This document shows positions 43,947 to 55,816 of a DNA stretch of 64,000 nucleotides, one piece after another (the first letter of the stretch is position 1; each line of letters starts with the position of its first letter). Made by a program: the position numbers and the translations under genes. The stretch covers positions 266,161 to 330,160 of the forward strand of contig NW_004955502.1 in the NCBI RefSeq assembly GCF_000276665.1, written 5' to 3'. The notes under the pieces were generated by a model. The model was given only the letters and a program-made list of their open reading frames with translations, was not told the DNA's origin and made no database searches. The DNA is from Chinchilla lanigera. Its lineage: Eukaryota; Chordata; Mammalia; Rodentia; Chinchillidae.

Positions 43947-44540
43947 GCTATTGAGTTCAGCTTATCCCCAGAGAGAAAGAGACTCTCTTCCAATAGCTCC
44001 AATTAAAAAAGTGATTGTTACCATCAGAATCATCAGAGCCTGTCTGAAGCCTGTTCACTACATAAAGCTATTGTTAAATGTAACCTCTTTTTAAGCTAAT
44101 ATTCATAAGTATTTGCTTAAAATATGTTGAGAGGAAACTAATTTTTAACAAGTATATGCAGATAGTAATCCACTTACTAATTTACTTCCATTACCAGTCA
44201 ATATTCCACAAAATGTTGTGGTTAAATATATTCTATTCATTGTGTAACTGTTGTTCTGTTCCCAAATTTCTTTTAAGAGTTCTTCAAATCAGAGAACTGC
44301 AAGAGGGATACATACGCACTGCATTTGGATCTTACAAAAGTGCTCAACAGAAATAAGTTGGCATAATGAGGATTTTGAAAACCTGCAATAGATCTGTCCA
44401 CATTGATTGGAATAGGCCAATTTGACTTTTTCTCCAAGTTCATTGCCCCAGGAAAACTGCATTAGTTATAATTTACATGAAAGATTACTTAATCCTGGCT
44501 CAAGTTGTCCTCATACTGTTTTAATTAATATTCCTATCCA

Positions 44541-44727
44541 AGACAAGCATGATAGCACTCAGCAGTAATTGTAGCAGTCCAGGAGGCTGAGGCAGAGAGA
44601 TTGAAAGATTGAGCCCAGCTAGGGCAACTTAGCAGCTTAGCGAGAGTCTGTCTCAAAATAAATAATAAAAAAACAGGCTGGGGTTGTAGCTCAATGCAAA
44701 GAGTTCAATCCCTAGTGCTGCAAAAAC
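44541..44727 (+). repeat. B1-ID dimeric SINE
   Basis: CAAGCATGATAGCACTCAGC head, GAGCCCAGCTAGGGCAACTT, then GGCTGGGGTTGTAGCTCAAT and CCTAGTGCTGC. Confidence 0.85.
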
Positions 44728-44821
44728 AAACCAAAAGTTGTTCTTGTCTAAATTTATGTTGTTTGCTCTTCTTTTGTGGCCTTATATTTTATCACTTACC
44801 TTGGAAAATAGAAGCCTTCTT

Positions 44822-44824
<3 letters not shown>

Positions 44825-44856
<32 letters not shown>
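44825..44856 (-). repeat. (TTTA)n flanked by 16-bp TSD
   Basis: Pure TTTA units bounded by TAGAAGCCTTCTTTTA at 44809-44824 and 44857-44872. Looks like a retroposed tail with no body. Confidence 0.8.
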
Positions 44857-44858
<2 letters not shown>

Positions 44859-45192
44859 GAAGCCTTCTTTTAATTTGAATCTCATTCTGTTTTTCCTTCA
44901 TTGATGTCTTTTAGTTCTTACCAATCTTTATTGTAAACACCAATCGGCTTTTTAAATTTTAGTTTACCTAATTTAAAATTTCTTCTTAGCCTTTGATCTT
45001 TTGTCCCTAGTACTTCATTTTTCATAGTCTGTGCTTATTATCAATTTATTTGTGAAAGTGGAAGAACTCAGTCAAAAGGAGGTACGGTCCTATATGCTTA
45101 AGGAAATTAATTTTCATTCATAATAATAGGGAAAGGCAAAGTTCAGAAAGATAGTCAACTGGTGTATCATCCCTGATTTGTCTTCTTTTCTT

Positions 45193-45337
45193 GTCTTTTT
45201 GAGACAGGGTCTCGATATGCAGCTCAGGCTGGCCTTCAGCTCACTTTGTAGCCCAGGATAGTCTTGAACTCGCAGTGATAGTCCTGCCTCAAACTCCCGA
45301 GTGCTGGGATTACAGGCGTGCGCCACCACGCCCGGCT
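45193..45337 (-). repeat. B1 SINE with 16-bp TSD
   Basis: Minus-strand head GCCGGGCGTGGTGGCGCACG; TTTGTCTTCTTTTCTT at 45177-45192 and 45338-45353. Confidence 0.96.
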
Positions 45338-45424
45338 TTTGTCTTCTTTTCTTTCACCGGCTTTAACCAATTTGAGACTTCGAAGGAGTGGCATGGCTTG
45401 TTCATCCCATTTCTGAAGATGGGA

Positions 45425-45443
45425 ACTACATTTCCCAGAATCC
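45425..45443 (+). promoter_or_regulatory. ZNF143/STAF-like motif
   Basis: ACTACATTTCCCAGAATCC matches the ZNF143 consensus ACTACAATTCCCAGAATGC except for two or so positions, in unique sequence. Confidence 0.55.
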
Positions 45444-45620
45444 TCTTTCCTTTGTGGTTCCAGTTTAGAATTGCACAAAAGAGGAATTTGTATGAGATTT
45501 GGAAACTGAGTGAAGTTGAAGCAATTGCACCCAGAAGGTCACTGTGGTGAGACTGGGCGACAGAGGTAGATGATCCAAGAGTCCCAGCTTGTCCTGGTCC
45601 ACTCTGCGCCGGCCTCTCTT

Positions 45621-45632
45621 GCCACCTGCTGG
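45621..45632 (-). promoter_or_regulatory. CTCF core motif
   Basis: GCCACCTGCTGG is an exact match to the reverse complement of the CTCF core CCASYAGRKGGC, in a locally GC-richer unique segment about 180 bases from the ZNF143-like motif. Binding is inferred only. Confidence 0.5.
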
Positions 45633-45716
45633 TCCTCTCATCAATAGCAGCGCTGCATCATCTCGGGACCGAGCCTCAAACACCAACAGTGATGGCCACG
45701 CAATGTTAATTTTGGG

Positions 45717-45808
45717 TTTTTTTTTTTTTAGGCGGGGGTACCAAGAATCCAACTCAGGCCCTCATGTTTGCCAGACAGGCACTGCACCACTGAGCTAAAT
45801 CCCCAGCC
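45717..45808 (-). repeat. ID SINE
   Basis: T11 tail, GGGGTACCAAGAATCCAACT, GCACCACTGAGCTAAATCCC, AGCC. Confidence 0.93.
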
Positions 45809-45925
45809 TTACCACACAACGTGAACTGTTCCCGAGACGCCAATTGCCAGAGACCGCTCCACGGTCTCTGCAGTGCCACTGGTCACACGTTTTTCTTTAG
45901 ATTTTCGCGCCCTCTGCAATTGCTT

Positions 45926-45952
45926 TCTACCAATGAGCCACATCCCCAGCCC
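45926..45952 (-). repeat. ID fragment
   Basis: AATGAGCCACATCCCCAGCC, the 5' end of an ID element on the minus strand. Confidence 0.6.
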
Positions 45953-46290
45953 CCTATGTTTTTAAAACATAGTTTCACCTGCATCCAACTTGTAGAAATT
46001 ATAACTTAATTGTTCTGGGATGATGCTGTCACATTGATATTTGTATAATTCACACACAGGGGTCAAAGTATCCTGCCAGAATGGAGAACCACTGCTTTGA
46101 TCAACCGTGATTCATCCTCTGAAGCAACTGTGCACTACTGCCAGATAAAACCCAGGTACTGTACAAGGAAGAGGGTGTGAATGAGGGCTGAGGGAAGGAG
46201 AATCAAGGCTTATTCACATAAATTATCTCACCTAAGGATGATATATAGAATTAGATGGAAACGTGAAAAACATCTCCACTTGGTTTGCAT

Positions 46291-46652
46291 TTTAGTTACT
46301 TTTTTCATTGCTGAAACAAAACACCTGACGCCCATAACTCAAAGGAAAAAAGTTTCTTTTGGCTCAGTTTGTAGAGGTTTCAGTTCATAGTCGAGTGGTT
46401 CCAAGGCAGGGCACCATGGCAGAGGAGAAATAGCTTAAAGGAAGGTGGTGGGAAACAGCAATCAACAGAGGAGAGGGAGATGACCTTTCCAGGCCACGCC
46501 CCCAGTGACCACATCCTCTGGCCAGGCTTCACCTCCCAGCATCTCACTTAGGTGTAAATGCCTCTGTGGGCTAATCCATGACCCAGTCACCTCCCCAAAG
46601 CCCCACCTATGAGCTCATGAGGGTTTGGGGGACATCTAAATATAACATAACA
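46291..46652 (-). mobile_element. MaLR-type solo LTR with direct repeats
   Basis: Reverse complement begins TGTTATGTTATATTTAG and ends AAAGTAACTAAAA. GTTTGCAT at 46283-46290 and 46653-46660 flanks it. Confidence 0.8.
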
Positions 46653-47191
46653 GTTTGCATCCTATCACTAAGAGCTACCTGGCTCTATAGAAGCTATTTA
46701 TTTAACTCTAGGAATGATAGCACATTAGCTATTAGGATAATAGCTATTCTACCCTAAACCTTCCCGAGTTACCAAACTGTGGCATAAGGTTTGTGAAATA
46801 GCTACCCCTTTGTGAGGCACATCATTAATTACCTTCATTTAATTATGCAATTGATAAGATAATTTATTATGAAGGTAGGGGTTGAGAAGATGTTAGCCAA
46901 AGAATGCAAGGTTTCATTTCTTGAGATCTATTGCACAGCATGGTGACTACAGATAATAATAATATGTATTTCAAAATTGCTAAGAGCAGACTTTAAATGT
47001 TTATACCACAAGAAAAGGGATAAATATATGAAGCCATGGTTATGTAATTTGCTTGATCTAGTCATTCTGTGATATATAGATAAATCAAAATATCATAGTG
47101 TGCCCCATAAACATAGAACTATTTGTCAGTTAGAAATTTAGAATTTTTAAAATCTCTGTAGTTCTGAATTTAAATAAAAAATACCAACCTG
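46653..47191. other. intergenic, no gene seen
   Basis: AT-rich; nothing recognised. Confidence 0.5.
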
Positions 47192-47336
47192 GCCAGATGT
47201 AGTGGTGCACACCTATAATCCTACCAATCAGGAGGCTGAGGCACGTGGATTGCTATGAGCTTGAGGCCAGCCTGGGCTACCGAGTGAGTTCAAGACCAGC
47301 CTGAACTACATGGCAAGACCCTGTCTCCAAAAAGAA

Positions 47337-47391
<55 letters not shown>
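47192..47391 (+). repeat. B1 SINE with (GAAA)n tail
   Basis: GGCCAGATGTAGTGGTGCAC head, full body, then about 14 GAAA units (47336-47391). Confidence 0.94.
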
Positions 47392-47392
<1 letters not shown>

Positions 47393-47552
47393 ATGAACAA
47401 GTATCAGTATGATTTGTATAAAATTTTTTTGCACAAAGCATTTTCAGATATACACATGAATGTTTGTCAAAGGGGTTCCGGAGCCTGTATCACATTTTTT
47501 AGACCTCCTATGAGCTAAGTGAATTTCTTTTTTGTTATAAAGTTTTTAAAAA

Positions 47553-47632
47553 GGGCTAGGGACTTAGCTTGCCTAGTATGTGCAAAGCCCTAGGTTCAAT
47601 CCCCAGCACCACAATAAATAAATAAATAAATA
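47553..47632 (+). repeat. ID SINE (older type)
   Basis: GGGCTAGGGACTTAGCTTGC (internal deletion), GGTTCAATCCCCAGCACC, (AAAT)n tail. Confidence 0.8.
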
Positions 47633-48143
47633 ATGTAAGTTTTAAATTAAAAGTTAAAAAATTGAAAACAATATACATAAAAATAAAAAAAATAGTTTTA
47701 CTTTGTCCACTGCAAAGATCTGGGAATAATGACCAGTCCTGTAGCAAGTCATCTCTAGCATGCAGATTATGGTCTCTAAATACCATTTCAAATAAAAAGA
47801 ATTGGCACTTTTTAGGGAAAAGGCAGATTTCTGACAGGCTCAGAAAATGTATGGAACGAGGCTAGAATGTCTTCTTATAACAGAAAGCAAAGAAATGATC
47901 GACTCTATTGGGGTCACATAAAAAACTGTGGTGGCAAGTTTAAGAACCTAACACTGTTCAAAGACAGGACAATTTGAATATCAACAAGAATAATGGATTA
48001 AGTCATTGCAATGGATTAACATGCAACAAATTCACACCGATGCTTAAAAAACAGAACTTCTTGGTTACCTTCATAGCACAATATGAAGACAAATTATTTT
48101 TTAGTTTAGTAAAGTATGTATTACACATTTATTCTGCCTTTCT

Positions 48144-48146
<3 letters not shown>

Positions 48147-48189
<43 letters not shown>
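48147..48189. repeat. (TA)n microsatellite
   Basis: About 21 TA units. Confidence 0.98.
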
Positions 48190-48191
<2 letters not shown>

Positions 48192-48710
48192 AGCTTGGGC
48201 TACATAGTGAGTTGTGTCTTCTGTTAAGTTATAAGTTATATTCTTCTGTTCAGTTATATATATATAACTTAAACCCAAACTCTGGTGGACCAAAGTGTTA
48301 TGTCTTAAGTCTCTGCCTTTAGTGTAAGTTCTGAATGAGATTCTAATATAATTCTTAAAAATCCTTGGCATTTTGCTTCCTTGTTTATGGAGTCACTCTG
48401 TTGAACAGACCCTAGGAAAAGTTTGAAGGAACAGTCACCATAAACATAGATGGAAGATACGCAAAGGTCTTCCTTAAAGAGACCTCATGTTGTAAAGTGG
48501 CTTAGATTTAGGAACTAGGTAAAAAATTCTGAACCCCATTACAGTGACTTGAGTTGTTTTCTGACAAGAAGACACAATTTTTTACTTAAAAATGTCAAGA
48601 AGCATCTTAATATACTTCCCATCTATTTCATTCTTCCCATAATTAGGATCATCACTGTAGCTCCCAGGGGAGAATGTTTCATCTCCTTGGTTTATTGTAA
48701 TTTTCCCTAT

Positions 48711-48872
48711 TTTTTTTTTTTTTTTTTGGTCTTTTTGAGACAGGGTCTCGCTATGCAGTTCAGGCTGGACTTGAGCTCACTTTGTAGCCCAGGCTGACCT
48801 CGAACTTGCAATGATCCTCCTGCCTCAGCTTCCCAAGTGCTGGGATTACAGGCATGTGCCACCACGCCCAGC
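48711..48872 (-). repeat. B1 SINE with 13-bp TSD
   Basis: T-rich tail, CTTTTTGAGACAGGGTCTCG, ending at the head AGCTGGGCGTGGTGGCACAT on minus. TAATTTTCCCTAT at 48698-48710 and 48873-48885. Confidence 0.96.
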
Positions 48873-48885
48873 TAATTTTCCCTAT

Positions 48886-49414
48886 CTTATCTCTGATACT
48901 TAAGCATTGGTAACTGGCCTGTTGGCACTGCAAGGTCCTGTCATTCTCTGGAGTTGGCCTTCCTATTCCTTTGTGGAATCTTGAATACAGATGAAACCCA
49001 CCACAGGTTTCATCACAATGTAGCATCCTCCTCCTCAATCTGCTTAATGCCTTGGTGTATGTTAAGTCGTGTAGGCCACGAGGGCTATGGTTCAGGTTGC
49101 ACGTTCCTATTTCTGTTCATATTTCAGGTCAACATTTTAATCTTTCAAAGTTGAACACCTTTTGCTAAAACAGAGGTTCCAGAAAGGTTTTCTCAGGACT
49201 TGCAGTGGTGCTTAACAATGTCTGAGAAATACACATTAGGCCCTAACCTGGCCTACTGAATCAGAAACTGTGGGGTAGCACTGAGCTGTCTATGTCCTAA
49301 TTATGGTTTCATATAGGTTGAAGTCTGAGAAGCATCATCTTAGTGAAGAAGGGTAGTGCATTTTGACTCTTCTAAACATGTCTTAAAATTTTCCATATTC
49401 TTTATTTCCAAAAA
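48886..49414. other. intergenic, no gene seen
   Basis: 49.14-49.32 kb (AGGTTCCAGAAAGG, TAGCACTGAGCTGTC) may be part of an old LTR, but no ends can be set. Confidence 0.35.
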
Positions 49415-49887
49415 TATAGTGGACCCTTGAATTAAAAACTCAATTCATTTTTAAGGGTTGGTTGTAACTCAAGTTGATTGTAAATCAAGACTATTTTTCC
49501 CATAAGAAATAATGGAAATACTCATAGTGCATTCCAAAACTCCAAAGCACCCCTTAACTAACGTTTCCAAAATAAAAAATGGATAGTATGATGTGTGTAA
49601 TTTACTAGAAAAATCAATAATTTTCCTAGTGAGTTCACTAAAAAGTTATAAAATGTGCCTAGTTTATCAGAAAAAATTTCACACTGTAGTCACCATTCAA
49701 GTTGACACCTTTCATTGCAGGAAAGGAGGGTGAAGTGGAAGGTAGTTATTGTTTGGAAGGAGAGTTCCCTTCCAGAACATTAGGAATCTGACTCTCTGTG
49801 GTCCTTTCTCTCCTTGGGAGAGTCTGTAGCCCACAATGACCACTTCTGGCTCACTGGGTCTCAACCTTTTCAGAACTAAAAGCTGAT

Positions 49888-51538
49888 CTAAGGCTGTCTG
49901 TTTCTGTCTTTTAACACTGTTCTGTAGTGCGACATAACATTGTTATTAAGCAAGTGAATGCAACAACTGGCTTTTTCTGTGTCTGTATGGGTCTTCTGTA
50001 CAAATGTTTGTAGCTCTGTACATTTTTTCAGAATTTCCTTTATCTTAGAGGCAGAACTTTGCTGCACTAATTGTTGATACTCCCCGTCCTCTTCAGAAGG
50101 CTCCTCAGTTGCCATTCTCTGTTGCTCGGCCAGAAGTTGCTGAAGTTCCTCTGTAGACAGCTCCTCTGAGTGTTCCCCCACCAGTTCCCCAACATCACCT
50201 CTGTCTACCTGCAAGCCTATGGATTCTGCTACAGTGACAGTGTCATCAACCACAGGGTCACCTGAAGGCTCACGCTCCTCTACACAGCCTTGAAAGTCTC
50301 TCTCCTGTATAATTTTAGGCCACACTTTCTTCCAGGCAGATCTCAGTGTCCTTAGAAAGACATTGGCTCAGGATTTCTCAATAACCCCACAGAGGAAAGG
50401 ATGTTGAAATGTTCCTTCCAGAACTTTTTAAGGGTTAAATCTGTATCTGAGACCACCTGGAAGCACTTCAGGAACAGTTCCTCAGTGATAGCTTCTTAAA
50501 GTTAGCTATGGCCTGCTGGTCCACAGGCTGCAGGAGAGAAGTTGTATGAGATGGGAGGAACTCAATTATGAGCCATGGGAATTTTTCAGCCAATTCTTCC
50601 AAATCTCATGGGTAAGCAGGAGCATTATCTCTGACAAGGGGAGCCAAAGTGGTAAACATTTGTCCTGTAGATATTTAACAGTAGGACAGAAAATCTCCTT
50701 GATCCACTCAAGAAAAAGTACTCTTGCACTTTCATGTTAGATCTCCACATGGCCCCTAGCCTATTCTTCATGACTGTATGTTTTCTGAACACTTTAGGGG
50801 TCTCAGAGCGATAAACCAAGAGAGGTTTTATCTTGAGGTCACCACTTGCATTGGCACATGGCAATAAAGTTAGCCTGTCCTTCATAGGCTTGTCACCTGG
50901 CATTTTCTTCTCTTCCTTGGTAGTGTATGTTCTCCTGGGCATTTTCTTCCAGAAAAGGCCAGTTTCACAATAAGAGCAAAAGCCATTTCTGTGTCATTGT
51001 TTTTAAGTGGTGTATGTAATTTTGTCCACACTGGCTGCTTTACCATGCCTAGTTACGCTGTAAACCCCAGTTCTCATTTTAAAATTGTGAAACCATCCCT
51101 TATTGGCACAAAATGTTTCATCATTATCACTCATTGGTGGATTATCCTTTATGAGATCTTCATTTATACCCGTTGCTTTTTCATAAATTATAGATGCAGG
51201 CTATCACCTACCATCTGCCTTTCACTTATTCACACTAATAATAGCCTTTCTACCTCGGGTAACACTGTTGGTGGTGACTTACTAATTTGAGTAACACCTT
51301 TAGCAACACTAGCTTCTTTATACAAATCTTTCCTCTGTAAGATTGTTGAGATGGTGGATTTCGCCATGCTGTTTATATTAGCAAGAGAAGTCACATCAAT
51401 ACCACTGTCATATTTTTCCACAATTTCCCTCTTCTTTTGATTGATTGCTTTCTTTACCTTTCTTTTCTTCCTTAGCTTCTTTTCTAGCTTTCTGGGGGCT
51501 GTTTTGATAGCAGTAATCACACCACTTATATAAAGCAC
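49888..51538 (-). pseudogene. Tigger transposase pseudogene (TIGD-like)
   Basis: In order from the N terminus: helix-turn-helix/CENPB-type part (REIVEKYDSGIDVTSLAN, then MAKSTISTIL, at 51.3-51.5 kb); DDE catalytic-domain part (KDRLTLLPCANASGDLKIKP, VYRSETP, at 50.7-50.9 kb); acidic C-terminal part (STEELQQLLAEQQRMATEEP, NNNVMSHYR, at 49.9-50.3 kb). These match the pogo/Tigger domesticated TIGD relatives. The parts lie in different frames with intervening stops, so no functional protein is made. Confidence 0.85.
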
Positions 51539-51695
51539 TGATTGAATTCAGGTCCACAAACATGTGCCTGTGGGCTCAGACTGACACTTATGTACACCTA
51601 CACAAGCTTTTCTGGCACTGAGACTCTTTGTCTACAACTGCACAAGTGGACAGCAGTGTAGTTGTAACTCAAGACTTTGGTCCTAAATTAAACCT

Positions 51696-52250
51696 TATGG
51701 GTTAATAATACCCCTTAGTCATTGCGGGCTGATCAGGTCCAAAATCTCCCAAATGAGTGTACAACAAAGGTTAAATAAAAAGAAGCAAATGGAATGATTT
51801 CAGGAGGATCAACGCCATCTCACAGAATTTGAGATGTACTCAGGGCTAAGACCAAGACCTTCTCTGGGTGGCCCATATTTATTTGGTTATCAGAACGGAG
51901 GGTAGTATTCAAAAAGGGCAGAATTACTCAAGGATTTCTCCAAGTAAGGTATAAAGTTAATCCTTAATAAGGATTAAATTAATCCACCCAGGAATGAGAT
52001 GCCTGAGGCTGTAGTCTTTATCTAATTGATATAGGATCCAGGTGTCCTTGGCTGTGAGCTTGTCTTACCCTTTGAGGCTTTCTAGCTTCATCTGCCACTA
52101 CAGGTTTTAGTAAGGATTAGTGACTCACAGAGCTTCACTTACTATGTTGTCACCCACTTCCAGACAAGTGGACAGATTCACAAGTAAACATAAAAAGCCA
52201 ATGGGTTAATTTAAATCCTGCTTGGGGCTGCTTCATAGGGGTTTCCATCA
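51696..52250. mobile_element. LTR-like dispersed repeat, copy 2, nested in Tigger
   Basis: Aligns end to end with 20461-21008. Starts TATGGGTTAATAATACC, ends GGTTTCCATCA. Perfect 6-bp duplication AAACCT at 51690-51695 and 52251-52256 made from Tigger sequence. Confidence 0.75.
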
Positions 52251-52445
52251 AAACCTAAAATTCCAGTCATAACCCAAGTTGTTCATATGTGAGCCCAGTC
52301 ATAATTTGCAGGTCCACTATATGTTGTATTTCAAAGACAGGAATCATATATTTGAAATTGTACAGAGGTTAGAAAAGTTAATTTTTTAAGGATTTGGAAT
52401 ATGTTTTTGTATATTTCAAACAGGATGGTAAGGATGATCCTATAG

Positions 52446-52515
52446 GGTTAAGGATGTAGCTCAGTAGTCAACAACTTATCTAACTTGTGGGGTCTCAAAG
52501 TTAAATTCCCAACCT
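52446..52515 (+). repeat. decayed ID-like element
   Basis: GGTTAAGGATGTAGCTCAGT followed by a diverged body. Box A is recognisable, box B weak. Confidence 0.5.
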
Positions 52516-52743
52516 GTGAAGGCTGATTTCAAAAGAACAGGGTACCATTGCTAGATCTCTGATAACTATTCTACGTGCTTTACATTGTGGGAGACATGAG
52601 TGTTTCTTAAAAGCTAATACCAAGTAAAAGTTAATCAAGTTATTCCTCTTTAACTTTTCCAAAGTGGAAAGTTCTGAGAAGTGACATCAAAGGTGTAACC
52701 CAGAATCTTTCAGTAAATGGTTTGGATTAGTTGCATTTTATTT

Positions 52744-52841
52744 ATTTATTTTTTGTTTGTTTTTCCGGTACCGGGAATTGAACTCATGACCTCATGCTTG
52801 CCAGGCAAGGGCTGTGCTGCTGGGCTAAATCCCCAGCCCCT
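52744..52841 (-). repeat. ID SINE with TSD
   Basis: TTTTCCGGTACCGGGAATTG, GCTGGGCTAAATCCCCAGCC. Flanked by TGCATTTTATT on both sides. Confidence 0.93.
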
Positions 52842-53630
52842 GCATTTTATTATTATGCTATCCTTAGCAGCTCGTGTTTAAATTCTGACCTGCTCACCTG
52901 TGCCGCACAATGGTAGGGGCCAAGTGGATCCTCGCTACTTTGTCTTCTATGCCCAATACATGCGCTGTTAAGTACTTGCAAGGAAGTCTACCTAATTAAT
53001 TTGATTTCCTTATGTTAATCAACTGAAAAACCGAACAGGTCTCACAAGCCTGGATCTTTGCTTTTCTTCTTGCTCCACTTTTGCCAACAAAGCATATAGA
53101 ACCTCTCTACTTTAAAAAGTATTTTTTCTTGAATATGTACGTATTGACTAAGAAAAAAAGGTTTAATAATCAAATTTGTGATTTAATACTTGAATAAATC
53201 CTAGCATGCATGATATAGATTGTTATGTATATAAAATAGAGGCTAGTAAATATGAAAAGATTTTACAGGGCTGGTTTCTTAGCATACTGATTTCCTTATG
53301 ATTACATTCAAATTAGGGAAATACTCAGCAGAGACTGCACCAAAAAAGATCCCTGTGAAGGAAAGAACTGTTCAAATATGTTGAAACTAGGGGCAAACCT
53401 AGATACAGGTATTTTGGTGTTACAAATTTTGCATCTTAATAAGAATTAGAATCTAAAGGATGAGCCATTCCTTCAGGCTAGGTTCTTCCTTGACAAGAAG
53501 TGGAAGTTACTGGTTAAATTCTTTGGAATTATCTTTTTGTCATTATTGATAGGCTTCTAGTGTAATCAGGTCTGTAATGAACACAGGCAACGGAACAGAA
53601 TTACAAACCATAGACCCAAATCCCCCTCCT

Positions 53631-53778
53631 CTTTTTTTTTTTAAGACAGGGCCTTGCTATGCAGTTCAGGCTGGCCTTGAACTCACTAGGTAGCCCAGGC
53701 AGGCCTCAAACTCACAATGCTCCTCCTGCCTCAGCCTCCCAAATGCTGGGATTATAAGAGTGTGCCACCAAATCCCAA
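53631..53778 (-). repeat. B1 SINE
   Basis: AAGACAGGGCCTTGCTATGC, GTAGCCCAGGCAGGCCTCAA, ATGCTGGGATTATAAGAGTG. Confidence 0.92.
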
Positions 53779-53798
53779 TTTTGTGCCTGTCCCAAATC

Positions 53799-53960
53799 CC
53801 AATATTTTGTTTGGGTACTGGTTTTCTGAGACAAAGTCTGGCTATGTAGTTCAGATTAGCCTTGGATTCACTATGTAGCCCAGACTGGGCTTAAACCCTG
53901 GGCAATCCTGGTGTTCAGCCTCCCGCTGGGATTATAGGCAGGGGACCACCACACCTGGCT
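53799..53960 (-). repeat. B1 SINE
   Basis: GAGACAAAGTCTGGCTATG, GTAGCCCAGACTGGGCTTAA, head AGCCAGGTGTGGTGGTCCC on minus. Confidence 0.88.
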
Positions 53961-55816
53961 CCAAATCCCATCTGACCCACGTGAACTCTTACTCTGTTTC
54001 TATTATAGTCATCACTTGAGTCCCCGAGTTAGTAAATTTCTAAGGGAAGCAAGAGTATTTTTACTAGTAAAGATCCACTTATGAAACTAGTCTTTATATT
54101 GGTATTTCTCCCCAATTAACACTAGTAAAGTCAATGCCATTCATTTTCTTGCCAATCAACTTAGCCAATTACACTGTAAACATGTGAAACTGATTTTAAA
54201 TTGTAGGCTTTTATGAAGTTGGTGAGTAATGTTTGAGAACTATTCAAATTACAGAAGTCAGACGAGGGTCTGGCAGAGTGGTCAATTAAAAGTTGAAAAA
54301 TGATGTACATGCATGTCATAATATGATACTTGAGGAGAAATTATCTAAATAATGGTTTAAGAAAGCTTTGGGAAGAAATTAGTTCTGGGACAGTTCTGTG
54401 AACATGATTTGACTCCATGACCACAATGCACAGTTGAAGTGAAGCGGACACCGATCACACAGCTCTGAGAAGTTGCGCAAGTACTCTGCCGCCCCTCCCC
54501 CTCAACACTTGGTTCATTCAACTGAAATTAAACCATTTACTTGGCTTCCATTATATTTTTACTTTCAAAATACGAGGGCATATGTGACCGTTTGGATGGC
54601 TTAATGAATGATTCAACTTTTCTCAGTCTGTCCTGCAGAATCCTAGTCCCAGACATCTGTGAGTACAAAGGGAACACAGAGTCACAGAATTCATTCCCGT
54701 TTCTACTCTGCTCTGCTTGGCACGTGAAAGGCTGATCTGCACACGCTCCAGCTTGCTTTGCTTAGTGCCTTCCCATCGGGTTTAGCTACAGGGTATTGGA
54801 GGATGGCAGGAGAGGAGAGATTCAAAGGGCACTGAAGGGGAGGAGAGAACCAAGGTGAGCACTGATTTCTTGGACTCCCCCCTCTTAGCAGATTGCCACT
54901 AGTTGACGACCTTCCAACTACAGCTGCAGCTTCTCCCAGGCAGCACCGTTAAGGACTGCTGTGAAGTCCTGGTAATGCTGCCTTCTGCCTTGCCATCAGT
55001 TTTGGAGCTGATACCTATACCATAAACACTCTTGCTGCTTTCCCTTTATTAGTGAACCTACCATTTGTTTCCTTGACATGCTGATGCACACAATGGCTAA
55101 ATACTACATCCTCCCATGCAAAGATTCAAAATCCCCATCAACACGTTACCTGCTCCCCTTAATACTGTGGTGAATGATGTCAGCCCACTAAAGTTTAACC
55201 CAGTTTGCCCAAGTGAATCACGGCACTTTTCTAATATCTACAGGCATCCTTTCAAAACACTGAACTGTAAAATTCCTTGCTGTAATAAAATGTAAAACTA
55301 AACTTCATGATGCATATTCTTCATGGCTTTAACATTGCTGTCCTCAGGTCTGAGATATAAGCCTAACATTGACTGGTTCCAAATGGCTGTGCTTTTGGAA
55401 TTCAGTTGCTTTTACTTTCTCAGTTGACAAACTGGCAAGTGTATCTTACTGCTACTGTGCACTTTCCCGTGCTCTGCACCTTCCAGCACCTCTTATCTGG
55501 CAGGAAACCAAATTACCAAAGTCCGCTGAAACCTTCAATAGGGTTACTTAAGTTAAGATTCTTTCATAAGCACAAGCTTTCGTACCTGAATTTTATGACA
55601 CTTACTTTGGTTGCTGGCAAACTACCCCTTTACTTCAGTTCTTGTTGCTGAGTGAACTCCTACATAAACTGTGATGAGCCAGCAATCACTCCTATGTATT
55701 TCTTGATCTTCAGCACGTGACAAAGTCACTCTCCATTGCTGGGCAGCTATGTGACCAGTTCAGAGTTCAAGTGACATGACGTGCGAGGTTTTAGTCTGCA
55801 CTCACTGCGAGCTTAC
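53961..55816. other. intergenic, largely repeat-free
   Basis: No SINE or LTR seen over about 1.9 kb, unusual for this window. Short frames are unremarkable. Confidence 0.5.

Larger units (their letters stand above)
49417..52319 (-). mobile_element. Tigger (pogo-type) DNA transposon with nested LTR
   Basis: Terminal inverted repeats TAGTGGACC...GGTCCACTA with TA on both sides (49415-49416 and 52320-52321). The CCCATAAGAAATAATGGAAA subterminal block is characteristic. It encodes a broken transposase on the minus strand and is split at 51696 by an LTR-like repeat. Total about 2.9 kb including the nested 555 bp. Confidence 0.88.

Noticed and set aside
45465..45752. 95-codon minus-strand frame over the CTCF-motif segment
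   Set aside because: Partly encoded by an ID tail; no domain and no splice context.
48147..48189. Reading frames with alternating Ile-Tyr
   Set aside because: Translation of a TA microsatellite.
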